From positions 124,001 to 188,000 of the forward strand of contig NZ_SNWD01000002.1 in the NCBI RefSeq assembly GCF_004361835.1: a stretch of DNA of 64,000 nt, written 5' to 3'. Below the pieces are notes generated by a model, which was not told where the DNA came from, did no database searches, and was given only the letters and a program-made list of their open reading frames with translations. This stretch comes from Stakelama pacifica. Its GTDB lineage: Bacteria; Pseudomonadota; Alphaproteobacteria; Sphingomonadales; Sphingomonadaceae. Both the position numbers and the translations under genes were made by a program. Below are positions 8,626 through 16,847 of the stretch, piece by piece. The stretch's first letter is position 1, and each line of letters opens with the position of its first letter.

Positions 8626-10992
8626 TCAGAACCTGAAACCAACGGTTGCGAAAATCTGGCGTTGATTGCCGTAAAAGGCGGTCAGCGTCCCCTCCCGCCC
8701 CAGATTACCGACCGGCAGGCCGTTTGCACCCGGAATGATCGCACCCGTCACCGGATCGGCGTTCACGAACGTATAGCCCGATGTCTTGTAGCGTTCATCG
8801 GTGATGTTCTTCGCATGCACACCCAGCGTCCAGCGATCGCCCGGCGCGGTCCACACAATGCTCGCATCGAGCAGCGCATAGCCCTTCTGATCGATATAGG
8901 GATTGGGGATTTCGAACTGATAGGTTTTGCTGCGATAGGACAAAGTCGATCCGGCATAGATCGATCCGCCCGCGACCGGCGCGGTATAGCTTAGCGTGCC
9001 GCTCGCCGTCCATTTGGGCGTATTCTGTACCTTGCGATAGTCGGCAACATCGGTGGGAACACCGCCGATATTGGTGACATATTCATCATATTTCGCATCG
9101 ATAAAACCGATTGCGGTGTTGAAATTCACCCGGTCGCCGCCGGCGAACAGGTCGCGCGCCAGTCGGGCGCGGCCTTCGAACTCCACGCCCTTGAACGTCG
9201 CCTTGCCCGCATTGGAGACCACGCCGCAAAATGTCGAAATCCCCCCGACGGTGCAGGCGACCGATCCGGGTATCTGCACATCGGTATAATCGGCATAGAA
9301 TCCGGCCAATGCGAGATAGAGGGCATTGTCGAAGAAACTGCCCTTATACCCGACCTCATAGCTGTCGACCGCTTCGGGATCGAAGCTGAGGAAGGACGTG
9401 ACTTCGGCTTCCGACACCACGCCGTCGCCGTTCAGATCGGGCGCATTGACACCCACCCCGCGCGGATCGAAGCCGCCGCCCTTGAACCCCTTGGAATAGC
9501 TTGCATAGAGGTTCGAATCGGGCGTGGGTTCGAAACTGATCGACACGCGCGGCGTGAATTTGTCGAATGCCTTGCTGCCCGAAAAGTTGGTGCTTGGGGC
9601 ACCGGAGGCGACACCCGCTCCGCCGAACACCGGCGAGCCGCCGCCCAGATAATTCTGCCGCAAAATGTCCGCGTTACGCTTGTCCCACGTATAGCGCCCG
9701 CCCGCAGAGATGCTCAGCCGGTCGGTCAGGTCAAAGGTAAGATCGCCGAACACCGCATAGGTTTCGGTATCGACATCGGCTTGCGTAAACGCGGTCAGCC
9801 CGGCGAGTGTCGTGAACAGCCGGACATCGAACTGCGTATCCGCGCTGGCGTCGAGATAATAGAAACCGAGCAGCCCGTGAAGCCGGTCGCTATCGTACAG
9901 AAGCTGGAATTCCTGACTGATCTGTTCGTTGCGATAATAGGCCGGCACATCAAGATCGACCGCAGGCAGCGCGTCGAAATCGATGGGTGAGGCGCTGTCA
10001 TCCTTTCGCCATGCACTGATCGACCGCAGCGTGATCGCGTCATTCAGGTCGATCGTCGCATTGATCGCAAAGCCATAGGCTTCGACATCCTGTTTCGGAT
10101 CGTTCAGCCCGCCGCGCGTGTCATACACATCGTCCAGTACCGGTGCGCCCGACAATTGGCCGGGGATCAGGCGATGCCCGCCGCGCGCATTGCTCTTGTC
10201 ACGGGTATAGTCGCCCGAAATACGGATCAGCACCGGCTGGCCATAGCCGCCAATCTCCACCGTGCCGCGCGCGCCCCAGATATCCTTGTTATAATTATCC
10301 TCGCCCGTCGTCAGGTTCTTGCCGAACCCGCCACGCGACAGGCGCGCGCCCGCCGCACCGACGCGGATAATGTCGTTGATCGGCGTGCTGGCGCTGACCA
10401 CCAGATCGGCCTGATCATAGCTGCCATAGCTTGCCCGCGCGCTGACCATCGGCTGATCGGACAGCGGGCGGGTGACATATTTCACCGCGCCGCCGATCGT
10501 GTTGCGGCCATAGAGCGTACCCTGCGGCCCGCGCAGCACCTCGATCCGTTCGACGTCATAAATGTCGAGGACCGCCGCCTGTGGCCGGTTGAGATACACA
10601 TCGTCGAGATAGATGCCGACGCCCTGTTCGAACCCCGAAACGGGGTCCTGCTGCCCGACGCCGCGAATGAACGCGGTCAGCGTGTTGTTGGTGCCGCGCG
10701 ACGGCTCCAGCGTGGTGTTGGGCGTGGTCTGCGCGATATCGGTGATGTCCATTGCGCCCGACCGGCTGAGATCCTCGCCGCTATAGGCAGTGACTGCGAT
10801 CGGCACTTTCACCAGCGATTCGGCGCGGCGGCGCGCGGTGACGATAATCTCGCCCTCACCGCTATCGGCAGCCTCCGCGCTTTGCGGGTCGGGGGTTTCG
10901 GTCGACTGCGCCTGCGCGCTGCCGGCGATAAGGGCGAGCGCAGCTGCTCCCGCCATGTACGAAAGACGTGCGGAACGAAGCGTCAAAAGCAT
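8626..10992 (-). CDS. TonB-dependent receptor
   Basis: This is a 788-residue outer-membrane active transporter. A signal peptide ends at SAQA (residue 28). GEIIVTARRRAESLVKVP holds the TonB box, followed by the plug domain (about 60-170, with FIRGVGQQDP, VYLDDVYLNRPQ and ERIEVLRGPQGTLYGRNTIGGAV) and a 22-strand barrel that ends in the aromatic ATVGFRF signature for BAM recognition. The start was set at MLLTLRSARL because GAAGGAGAGG sits nine bases upstream and a signal peptide follows directly; the open frame extends 30 codons further without these. It is divergent from a TetR regulator, with a palindrome between them. The ligand is unknown. Confidence 0.93.
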   Translation of the reverse strand: MLLTLRSARLSYMAGAAALALIAGSAQAQSTETPDPQSAEAADSGEGEIIVTARRRAESLVKVPIAVTAYSGEDLSRSGAMDITDIAQTTPNTTLEPSRGTNNTLTAFIRGVGQQDPVSGFEQGVGIYLDDVYLNRPQAAVLDIYDVERIEVLRGPQGTLYGRNTIGGAVKYVTRPLSDQPMVSARASYGSYDQADLVVSASTPINDIIRVGAAGARLSRGGFGKNLTTGEDNYNKDIWGARGTVEIGGYGQPVLIRISGDYTRDKSNARGGHRLIPGQLSGAPVLDDVYDTRGGLNDPKQDVEAYGFAINATIDLNDAITLRSISAWRKDDSASPIDFDALPAVDLDVPAYYRNEQISQEFQLLYDSDRLHGLLGFYYLDASADTQFDVRLFTTLAGLTAFTQADVDTETYAVFGDLTFDLTDRLSISAGGRYTWDKRNADILRQNYLGGGSPVFGGAGVASGAPSTNFSGSKAFDKFTPRVSISFEPTPDSNLYASYSKGFKGGGFDPRGVGVNAPDLNGDGVVSEAEVTSFLSFDPEAVDSYEVGYKGSFFDNALYLALAGFYADYTDVQIPGSVACTVGGISTFCGVVSNAGKATFKGVEFEGRARLARDLFAGGDRVNFNTAIGFIDAKYDEYVTNIGGVPTDVADYRKVQNTPKWTASGTLSYTAPVAGGSIYAGSTLSYRSKTYQFEIPNPYIDQKGYALLDASIVWTAPGDRWTLGVHAKNITDERYKTSGYTFVNADPVTGAIIPGANGLPVGNLGREGTLTAFYGNQRQIFATVGFRF

Positions 10993-11060
10993 CGGATTTT
11001 CCTCTCCTTCGCACCCCCGGCTATGGTTGCCGGGTTGTGCCTGATCGGAGGACGCTATAC

Positions 11061-11081
11061 TGAAACCTGAACCGGGTTTCA
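11061..11081. promoter_or_regulatory. candidate TetR operator between receptor and regulator
   Basis: The sequence TGAAACC, a 7-base centre, then GGTTTCA forms a 21-bp palindrome with two perfect 7-base half sites. It lies midway in the 134-base divergent promoter region between the TonB receptor and the TetR gene. Size and position suit a TetR dimer controlling both directions. Confidence 0.5.
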
Positions 11082-11126
11082 ACTTCGAACATCATCCGGG
11101 TGCGTAATGGCGTGGGAGAAGGGTGC

Positions 11127-11753
11127 ATGAACGCGACCAGAGCGGCGAGCAGCGGCAAGGAACCGCGCACCGAACGCGGGCGCAGGACATTGCGCGCGCT
11201 GCTCGATGCGGCGGCGGAAGAATTTGGCGACAAAGGGTTTCACGAAGGATCGATCAGCGGGATTACCCGCCGCGCAGGGGTAGCGCTCGGCACCTTCTAC
11301 ACCTATTTCGATTCGAAGGATGCGATCTTTCGCGCACTTGTGCGCGACATGTCGGGTCAGGTGCGCGACACGGTCGCGCCCGCGCTCCGGTCGGCGGGAG
11401 ATCAGATTGCGGCGGAGCGTGCCGGACTATTGGAATTCGTCCGTTTCGTTCGGGCGCACAAGGAAATCTATCGAATCATCGACGAGGCCGAATTCGTCGA
11501 TCCCGAAAGCTTTCGCGCGCATTACGCGAACACCGCCGACCGTATCAAAGCCCGTCTTCAGGCCGCAAGCGAACGCGGCGAACTGCGTTCCGGCATGTCC
11601 GAAGTCCATGCCTGGGCGATCATGGGAATGAACGTGTTTCTCGGCTTGCGCTTCGGCGTGTGGGACGACAGTGAGGATGCGGAGCGAATTGCCGATCAGG
11701 TCGCGCAGCTGCTGGCGTGCGGAATTGGGGTGGAGGGAAGCCAGGGCAGTTAA
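11127..11753 (+). CDS. TetR/AcrR family transcriptional regulator
   Basis: This 208-residue one-component repressor has an N-terminal helix-turn-helix. TLRALLDAAAEEFGDKGFHEGS and GVALGTFYTYFDSKDAIFRALV (about residues 15-65) are the classical TetR DNA-binding domain. The C-terminal half (about 70-205) is the ligand-binding and dimerisation domain. The ATG was chosen because GGAGAAGGG precedes it; a GTG nine codons upstream is in frame but lacks a ribosome binding site. Divergence from the TonB receptor and the shared palindrome suggest local control of the receptor/MFS uptake unit, which is an inference. Confidence 0.88.
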   Translation: MNATRAASSGKEPRTERGRRTLRALLDAAAEEFGDKGFHEGSISGITRRAGVALGTFYTYFDSKDAIFRALVRDMSGQVRDTVAPALRSAGDQIAAERAGLLEFVRFVRAHKEIYRIIDEAEFVDPESFRAHYANTADRIKARLQAASERGELRSGMSEVHAWAIMGMNVFLGLRFGVWDDSEDAERIADQVAQLLACGIGVEGSQGS

Positions 11754-11833
11754 GAAAGCTGTTGCGCGCGAAGTTCCCGCCGCTCTGTTACGTTTCGCGC
11801 TGCGTCTGTTTCCTGAAAACCGACCTGCGCCGT

Positions 11834-12364
11834 CTACCCTTTTTTACCTCCCAGCTTATCGCGAAGGCCGGCCAGTGCGCCGAACGGTCCCGCCTCATCC
11901 TCGCGCAGAACGCCTGCTTCGCGCAGCACGTCCTCAGCATTGTCGCTTCTTGGGAACGGGTCGAGGGCGAGCGCCATGGTTTCGGCAACCGCTTCGCCCA
12001 TGTCGATCGTGCCGCCATCGTAAAAAATCGTATCGCAATCGTCTTGCTCCAGCTCGATCTCTTCCTGATCGGGCGCGGCGGCGGGGACGAATCGGACGGT
12101 GAAATCCTCCTCCACCTTCGCGGGCACCGGGCCGCCGGTTGCGATACAGGCCTGCTCTGCCTTTGCGCTGACATGGCCGCTCGCGGTCACCACCTGCCCG
12201 TCGCGATCCAGCCGGTAGCGCGCCTCCAGCCCGGAAAGGCTGAGCAGGCCGAAGCGCTCTTTCAGCGCATCGCGCTCGTCCGGTTCGGCCGCAATGCTGA
12301 TCTCGCCGCGAGCGCCGCCGATCTGATCGAGGCGGTGCGGACGGCTGAATTCGGGTGCGGTCAT
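11834..12364 (-). CDS. YceD family protein (DUF177)
   Basis: The 176-residue protein belongs to the YceD/DUF177 family, whose gene sits next to rpmF in many bacteria and is tied to 23S rRNA processing. The visible features are the N-terminal FSRPHRLDQIG, the central beta region with a cysteine (AEQACIATGGPVP, near residue 72) and the acidic DxxxYDGGTIDMGEAVAET segment (about 110-130) that marks the family. The C-terminus ends in a basic LRDKLGGKKG. rpmF is not next to it; instead it overlaps the upstream chaperone gene by four bases. Confidence 0.85.
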   Translation of the reverse strand: MTAPEFSRPHRLDQIGGARGEISIAAEPDERDALKERFGLLSLSGLEARYRLDRDGQVVTASGHVSAKAEQACIATGGPVPAKVEEDFTVRFVPAAAPDQEEIELEQDDCDTIFYDGGTIDMGEAVAETMALALDPFPRSDNAEDVLREAGVLREDEAGPFGALAGLRDKLGGKKG

Positions 12365-12873
12365 TCGGGCAACTCTCCTTGTTCGATGCGGGCGAGCGGC
12401 AGCTCGCCTAGCGCCGCGCGAAACCGTGCCAGCCCGCCCGCGACATGCGCGAGCGCCGCCGCGTCAGGCGCCTCGCCGCGATACAGGTTGCGCACCAGCG
12501 CGGGCGAAAGATCACCCATCGCCAAGCCATCGCGATAGGCGCCGAGCCGTCCGCCGAGCATCCCCATCATCTTGCCGATATGCTTTCCGACAACGATGTC
12601 GCCAATGCCGATCTCGCGAAGCTGTCCGTCCATATCGTCGACGAAACGCTCGGTAATATCGACGCCGAGGCGCGATTCGCGGTCCTTCGCCTCGATCGCC
12701 AGCAATACCATGCACAAAATGGCAGCGATCATGTCGAATCGCCCGTCGACCGTATCGGCAACCGCGCCTTCGATATACCAGTGCGGCGCACGGCCGCGCG
12801 CAACCACCGCATCATATAATGCAGCGCCGCTTTTCCGGTCGGATGCGCCGAACAGCCTGCCGATCAATCCCAT
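12361..12873 (-). CDS. ubiquinol-cytochrome c chaperone (Cbp3/UQCC1 family)
   Basis: This is a 170-residue member of the bacterial Cbp3-like family, related to mitochondrial factors that help assemble the cytochrome bc1 complex. Family-type segments are ALYDAVVARGRAPHWYIEGAV near the start, DGRFDMIAAILCMVLLAIE (about 43-62) and MDGQLREIGIGDIVVGKHIGKMMGMLGGR (about 80-108), which is the most conserved core. Overlap with the YceD gene indicates one transcript. It is divergent from bamE; the roughly 120-base gap must hold both promoters. Confidence 0.85.
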   Translation of the reverse strand: MGLIGRLFGASDRKSGAALYDAVVARGRAPHWYIEGAVADTVDGRFDMIAAILCMVLLAIEAKDRESRLGVDITERFVDDMDGQLREIGIGDIVVGKHIGKMMGMLGGRLGAYRDGLAMGDLSPALVRNLYRGEAPDAAALAHVAGGLARFRAALGELPLARIEQGELPE

Positions 12874-12991
12874 TCGCTCCCCTTATCGCTATCGCGGCCC
12901 TTGTGGCACAGCGCCTTGCCGCATATTGAGGGCGCGGGCGCATGATGCAATGCGCCGCTGGCCGATTGCGGGGGCGCTGGAGAATTTGTCG

Positions 12992-13459
12992 ATGTCGCGT
13001 TTGTTGAAATCCATTGCCCTTGGCGGCGCGCTGGCCGGTGCGGCGCTTACCGGCGGATGTGCCAAGGTGCAGGCGCATCACGGCTATGTCTTCGACGCCG
13101 ATCTGGTGAATGCGGTGCAGCCGGGCGTGGACGATCGCGATTCGGTCGCGACCATGCTGGGTCAGCCGACGCTGACCGGCGAGTTCAACTCGCCCGAATG
13201 GTATTATTGGGGCCGCAACACGAACAGCCTTGCCTTTACCCGTCCCGATCCGACCAGCCAGACCGTGGTTCGCATCCGCTTCGACAAGAACGGAACGGTT
13301 GCCGCTGTCGACAAGATGGGCATGGAGCAGGTCGCGCAGATCAATCCGACCGATGAAAAGACGCCGACTCTGGGACGCAAGCGCGGCTTCTTCCAGCAAT
13401 TGTTCGGCAATATCGGCACGGTGACGCCGGGCGGCATGGGGCAGCAGCCGCCGCAATAA
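12992..13459 (+). CDS. bamE: outer membrane protein assembly factor BamE (SmpA/OmlA)
   Basis: BamE is a small lipoprotein of the BAM complex that inserts beta-barrel proteins into the outer membrane. The 155-residue product starts with a lipoprotein signal MSRLLKSIALGGALAG ending LTGG-C23. The SmpA/OmlA domain follows: the GVDDRDSVATMLGQPTL segment is the typical GxxxxxVxxxLGxP motif, then WYYWGRNTNS and VVRIRFDKNGTVAAVD. The start was placed where the signal peptide begins, with GGAG upstream. The open frame extends much further upstream without family similarity. A terminator follows. Confidence 0.88.
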   Translation: MSRLLKSIALGGALAGAALTGGCAKVQAHHGYVFDADLVNAVQPGVDDRDSVATMLGQPTLTGEFNSPEWYYWGRNTNSLAFTRPDPTSQTVVRIRFDKNGTVAAVDKMGMEQVAQINPTDEKTPTLGRKRGFFQQLFGNIGTVTPGGMGQQPPQ

Positions 13460-13465
13460 TCCTTC

Positions 13466-13489
13466 GGGGCCGATCGGGCAGGCCCCTTT
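13466..13489 (+). terminator. terminator after bamE
   Basis: A GGGGCC/GGCCCC stem with a 9-base loop ends in TTTC, seven bases after the bamE stop. It is short but correctly placed. Confidence 0.55.
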
Positions 13490-13609
13490 CATTTCGCTGA
13501 CAATGTCATTCCCGGCGGGTTCAGCACGACGCTGCGATATTCCTCCTCATGAACGGCGTGCGGGCATTTTTCGGCCCGCTTGCCCGCAATGCTGAGGAGG
13601 GAAGCATCC

Positions 13610-14152
13610 ATGCGGAATTTTTTGATGGCCGGCCTGATGGCGGCGGTAGCGCTGCCCATGGGGGCAGCGCCTGCACTGGCCCAGTCGCACCATGGCGCGC
13701 GGCATCATGATCGCGACCATCAGCGGCGGGCCAATCGCCACGAACGACGCGCCGAAGTGCGCCATCACCGGCGCGAAGTCAGGCGCGACCGGCGCCATTA
13801 TCGCCGTGAGCGGGCGCGCGACATCCGCCATGACCGGCGGGTTGTACGGCACGACCGGCGCGCGGCTCAGCGCCGCTGGAGCCGCTATGCCTGGCGCGAC
13901 TATCGCCGCAGCCATCGGTCGATCTATCATCGCGGCCGCTGGAACGCGCCGTTCCGCTATCACCGATTCCGCCCCGGCGTCCGCATCCGGCCGGCCTATT
14001 TTTCCAGCCGCTATTATATCGGCGATCCCGGCTATTTCCGCCTGCCCCCTGCCAGCCGGTTTCAGCGCTGGGTCCGCCATTACGACGATGTGCTGCTGAT
14101 CGACGTCCGCACCGGTACCGTGCTTCGGGTCTATCGCGACTTTTTCTGGTGA
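13610..14152 (+). CDS. RcnB-like periplasmic protein, Arg/His-rich
   Basis: The 180-residue protein has a signal peptide (MRNFLMAGLMAAVALP ending APALAQ, about residue 25), then an extremely basic stretch (about 26-110) of HH, RR, RHHRR and RRDRR repeats, and a C-terminal RcnB domain with GDPGYFRLPPASRFQRWVRHYDDVLLID and a final YRDFFW. RcnB proteins are periplasmic and in E. coli affect nickel/cobalt homeostasis; many relatives have no tested role. GAGGAGGG lies just before the chosen ATG. An in-frame ATG ten codons upstream lacks a signal-peptide-like start. The His/Arg repeats could bind metal or anionic polymers. Confidence 0.75.
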   Translation: MRNFLMAGLMAAVALPMGAAPALAQSHHGARHHDRDHQRRANRHERRAEVRHHRREVRRDRRHYRRERARDIRHDRRVVRHDRRAAQRRWSRYAWRDYRRSHRSIYHRGRWNAPFRYHRFRPGVRIRPAYFSSRYYIGDPGYFRLPPASRFQRWVRHYDDVLLIDVRTGTVLRVYRDFFW

Positions 14153-14160
14153 TCGGACAA

Positions 14161-14183
14161 GGTGCGGCCGCTTCGGCCGCACC
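14161..14183. terminator. hairpin after RcnB-like gene
   Basis: A perfect 10-bp stem GGTGCGGCCG with a 3-base CTT loop lies 8 bases beyond the stop codon. There is no T-run, but the stability and placement suggest transcript 3' end formation. Confidence 0.45.
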
Positions 14184-14284
14184 GACGATACGCGGCCGGC
14201 GCGGCCGGGTGCGTGGTTAACACCAGTCCTGAAAGGGTTAAGGACCGGAGCGCCAAACGCGTGAGGCAGTGATTGGCTCCCCTG

Positions 14285-14302
14285 TACCGTAATATTACGG
14301 TA
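14285..14302. promoter_or_regulatory. perfect 18-bp palindrome upstream of glycosyltransferase pair
   Basis: TACCGTAATATTACGGTA is a perfect AT-centred palindrome 69 bases before the NfrB-like start codon. In GC-rich DNA such an uninterrupted palindrome is likely to be a dimeric regulator's operator. The regulator is not encoded next to it. Confidence 0.45.
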
Positions 14303-14370
14303 TTGCGGCGTAATGGCTTGTCTTTCCCGCCATCGAACAGGAAAGTCCGTCCTGTGCGAGGGGGGCACGA

Positions 14371-15771
14371 ATGGACGGGGCATCGATTCTCGCGGCGCTG
14401 GACAGCGTCGCGCATGAAAGCACGCTGTTCGCTGGAGCGGGTTTTCTTATCGGCGGGATCGATGATCTCGCCGTCGATGCCGTGTATCTGGCGCGGCGGC
14501 TGTCGCCGCTGCGAAAACGCGAAGCCGTGCCCCGGCTGCTCGCCGATATACCCCGCGACCATGCGCCGCGACTCGCCATATTTATCGCTGCATGGGACGA
14601 ATCCAATGTCATCGAAGCGATGCTGCGGCAGGCGCTCGATCGCATCGATTATGCCGATTACACGATCCATGTCGGCACCTATCCGAATGATCGGGCGACG
14701 ATCGGGGCGGTGGCGGCAGTCGCAGCGACCAGTTTGCGCGTCCGGCTGGTCATCGGGCCCAAGCCCGGTCCGACGACCAAGGCGGACTGTCTGAACGCGA
14801 TCTGGCGCGCGATGGTGCAGGACGCAGCGTCCGGCGAGCCGATGCCCGAGGCGGTCATCATCCATGATGCCGAGGATGTGATCCACCCGAGCGAGCTGCG
14901 CGTCCATGCTGCGCTGATCCGCGATCATGATCTGGTGCAATTGCCGGTTGTGCCGCTGATGGATCCGAGCTCGCGGCTGGTTGCCGGTCATTATGGCGAT
15001 GAGTTCGCGGTGGCGCACGGGCTGGTGCTGCCGGTTCGTCATGCAGTCGGCGCCGCCATACCGCTCGCCGGGGTCGGCTGCGCAGTGCGCAGCGAGATGC
15101 TGCAACGCATTGCGGATGAGCGCGAGGACGGGCCGTTCGACGGGTCCAGCCTGACCGAAGATTATGAAATGGGCCTGACCGTCGCGCGCCTCGGCGGGCG
15201 TGTAACCTTCGCGCGGATCAGCGAGAGGCGGAACGGCCCGCCGATAGCGGTGCGTGCCTTTTTCCCGGCAACGCTCGACGCTGCGATCCGGCAAAAGGCG
15301 CGCTGGATGACCGGTATCGCGCTTGCCGGATGGGATCGTACCGGATGGGGACGCGCAGGCGCGCTTTCCGAACATTGGATGCGGATGCGCGACCGGCGAG
15401 CGCTGATGGCGGTGATCGTGCTGCTGGCGGGCTATATCGGCGTGGTTTCGACCGGGCTTTCGCTGCTCGCCCATTCGCTGTTCGACATCGCGCCGCCCGC
15501 CATCTCCACGCCGATGCGGATGGTGCTGAGCGCGACCCTGCTCCTGCTGTGCTGGCGACTGACGGTGCGTGCCTGGTTCAGCGGGCGGCTGTACGGGTGG
15601 CGTCAGGGGCTATGGTCGCTCCCGCGCGCGATGGTCGGCAATTATATCGCGCTGCTGGCGGCGCGGCGCGCCCTCACCCGCTATATCGCCATGCTGTTCG
15701 GCGCAGCGATCCGCTGGGACAAGACCGTGCACCGCTTCCCCGAAACCGAGGAAGAAATGGCCCTGCGATGA
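14371..15771 (+). CDS. NfrB-like inner-membrane glycosyltransferase (family 2), without C-terminal c-di-GMP domain
   Basis: This 466-residue membrane glycosyltransferase resembles NfrB, the E. coli c-di-GMP-activated enzyme that makes a surface glycan used by phage N4. Shared landmarks are an N-terminal membrane segment, LAIFIAAWDESNVI, HVGTYPNDRAT (about 110), GPKPGPTTKADCLN (about 131-144), IIHDAEDVIHPSELR (about 165-179, the DxD-like metal site), SLTEDYEMGL (about 264) and RQKARWMTGIA (about 308-318, a QxxRW-type motif), then C-terminal membrane helices. It stops after IRWDKTVHRFP, where NfrB continues into an MshEN c-di-GMP-binding domain. GAGGGG precedes the ATG, and the stop overlaps the next gene by ATGA. 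Confidence 0.82.
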   Translation: MDGASILAALDSVAHESTLFAGAGFLIGGIDDLAVDAVYLARRLSPLRKREAVPRLLADIPRDHAPRLAIFIAAWDESNVIEAMLRQALDRIDYADYTIHVGTYPNDRATIGAVAAVAATSLRVRLVIGPKPGPTTKADCLNAIWRAMVQDAASGEPMPEAVIIHDAEDVIHPSELRVHAALIRDHDLVQLPVVPLMDPSSRLVAGHYGDEFAVAHGLVLPVRHAVGAAIPLAGVGCAVRSEMLQRIADEREDGPFDGSSLTEDYEMGLTVARLGGRVTFARISERRNGPPIAVRAFFPATLDAAIRQKARWMTGIALAGWDRTGWGRAGALSEHWMRMRDRRALMAVIVLLAGYIGVVSTGLSLLAHSLFDIAPPAISTPMRMVLSATLLLLCWRLTVRAWFSGRLYGWRQGLWSLPRAMVGNYIALLAARRALTRYIAMLFGAAIRWDKTVHRFPETEEEMALR

Positions 15772-16790
15772 AGGGGCGTCCGCTACGTTTTGCCGGCAGC
15801 GTGCTTGTGGGATGGACCATGCTGCGCATCGGCATGATCTGGATCGCCACCGGATCGCTGCCCGAGGCAATCGAGCGAGGCGTTCCGCTGCCAATGCCCC
15901 GGCTGGCGAACCATGCGCGCCCGCCCGCGCCCCGGCCGATCGCTTCCGCTCCGCATGCACCGACGCCGCGGCCGGGCGAGCGCGCCGGTCCGCCCGCGCG
16001 TACGCAAGTTGCCGGGCATGCGGTCACTGAGGATTCCATAGACCCACGGCGGCAAAGGCTCGCACTCGCCGCGATGACCACCTTTGGCAGCGCCCATGCG
16101 ATCGACAACACGACAGGGCCGCCGATATCGGGGCCAATGCCGCGTTTGCCGCCCCCGCCCGATCGCTGGCGGGCAAGCGGCTGGGTTTTCTACCGCCCCG
16201 GAAGCGGCGGGCCGTTCCGCGCCGGCCTTGCCAGCCTTGGCGGCAGTCAGGCGGGAATGCGCACCACCTATCTGCTCGATTCCGAAAGCCGGCTCAGCCT
16301 CAGCCTGCGCGCTGCATCGCCGCTTTCGACCAGCGGGGCGGAGGTAATGACCGGGCTTGCCTGGAAACCGTTCGATGCGCCGGTCACGCTGCTCGCCGAG
16401 CAGCGTTTCGGACTGGATCATCAGCGCGGCGGCCCGTCGATCGCGCTGGTCGGCGGACAAGGACCCGCGCCGGTCGGCCATGGATTGCAGCTCGACAGCT
16501 ATGGCGAGGTCGGCGTGATCGCCCGCGACCGGGCGGACTATTTCGCGGGCGGAGCAGTCCGCGTCACGCGGCAGGTCGCGACGATCGGCGCGCGCCCGGT
16601 TCTGCTGGGACTTGGTGGATGGGGCGGGATACAGCGCGGGGCAAGGCGGCTGGATATCGGCCCCGCCCTCACCACGGCGTTGCCGGTAGCGGGCGGCAAT
16701 GCGCGGCTGTCGCTCGAATGGCGCCGGCGCGTCGCCGGCAATGCCGACCCAGGATCGGGGCTTGCGCTGACACTGGGCGCGGATTTCTGA
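15768..16790 (+). CDS. outer-membrane barrel protein resembling the NfrA C-terminal domain
   Basis: The 340-residue product has an N-terminal hydrophobic segment (about 8-28), a long Pro/Ala-rich linker (about 40-85) and, from about residue 125, a beta-barrel-like domain opening WRASGWVFYRPGSGG and GGSQAGMRTTYLL. It ends with alternating strands and a terminal aromatic (LALTLGADF). This resembles the C-terminal exporter domain of NfrA/BcsC-type proteins, but the TPR repeats that normally precede it are absent. The ATGA overlap with the glycosyltransferase argues that it exports or displays that enzyme's glycan. Family placement is by layout and context, so it is moderately sure. Confidence 0.6.
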   Translation: MKGRPLRFAGSVLVGWTMLRIGMIWIATGSLPEAIERGVPLPMPRLANHARPPAPRPIASAPHAPTPRPGERAGPPARTQVAGHAVTEDSIDPRRQRLALAAMTTFGSAHAIDNTTGPPISGPMPRLPPPPDRWRASGWVFYRPGSGGPFRAGLASLGGSQAGMRTTYLLDSESRLSLSLRAASPLSTSGAEVMTGLAWKPFDAPVTLLAEQRFGLDHQRGGPSIALVGGQGPAPVGHGLQLDSYGEVGVIARDRADYFAGGAVRVTRQVATIGARPVLLGLGGWGGIQRGARRLDIGPALTTALPVAGGNARLSLEWRRRVAGNADPGSGLALTLGADF

Positions 16791-16847
16791 TCCCGCCCGG
16801 TCGAACCGGCTTTTTTCCGGCGCGCGATGCGACTATCGCTGGGGCCA

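Noticed and set aside
13547..14383. A 278-codon minus-strand frame and a plus-strand alternative frame across the RcnB-like gene
   Set aside because: The repetitive CGC-rich DNA keeps several frames open. Only the frame with signal peptide and RcnB domain has a ribosome binding site.
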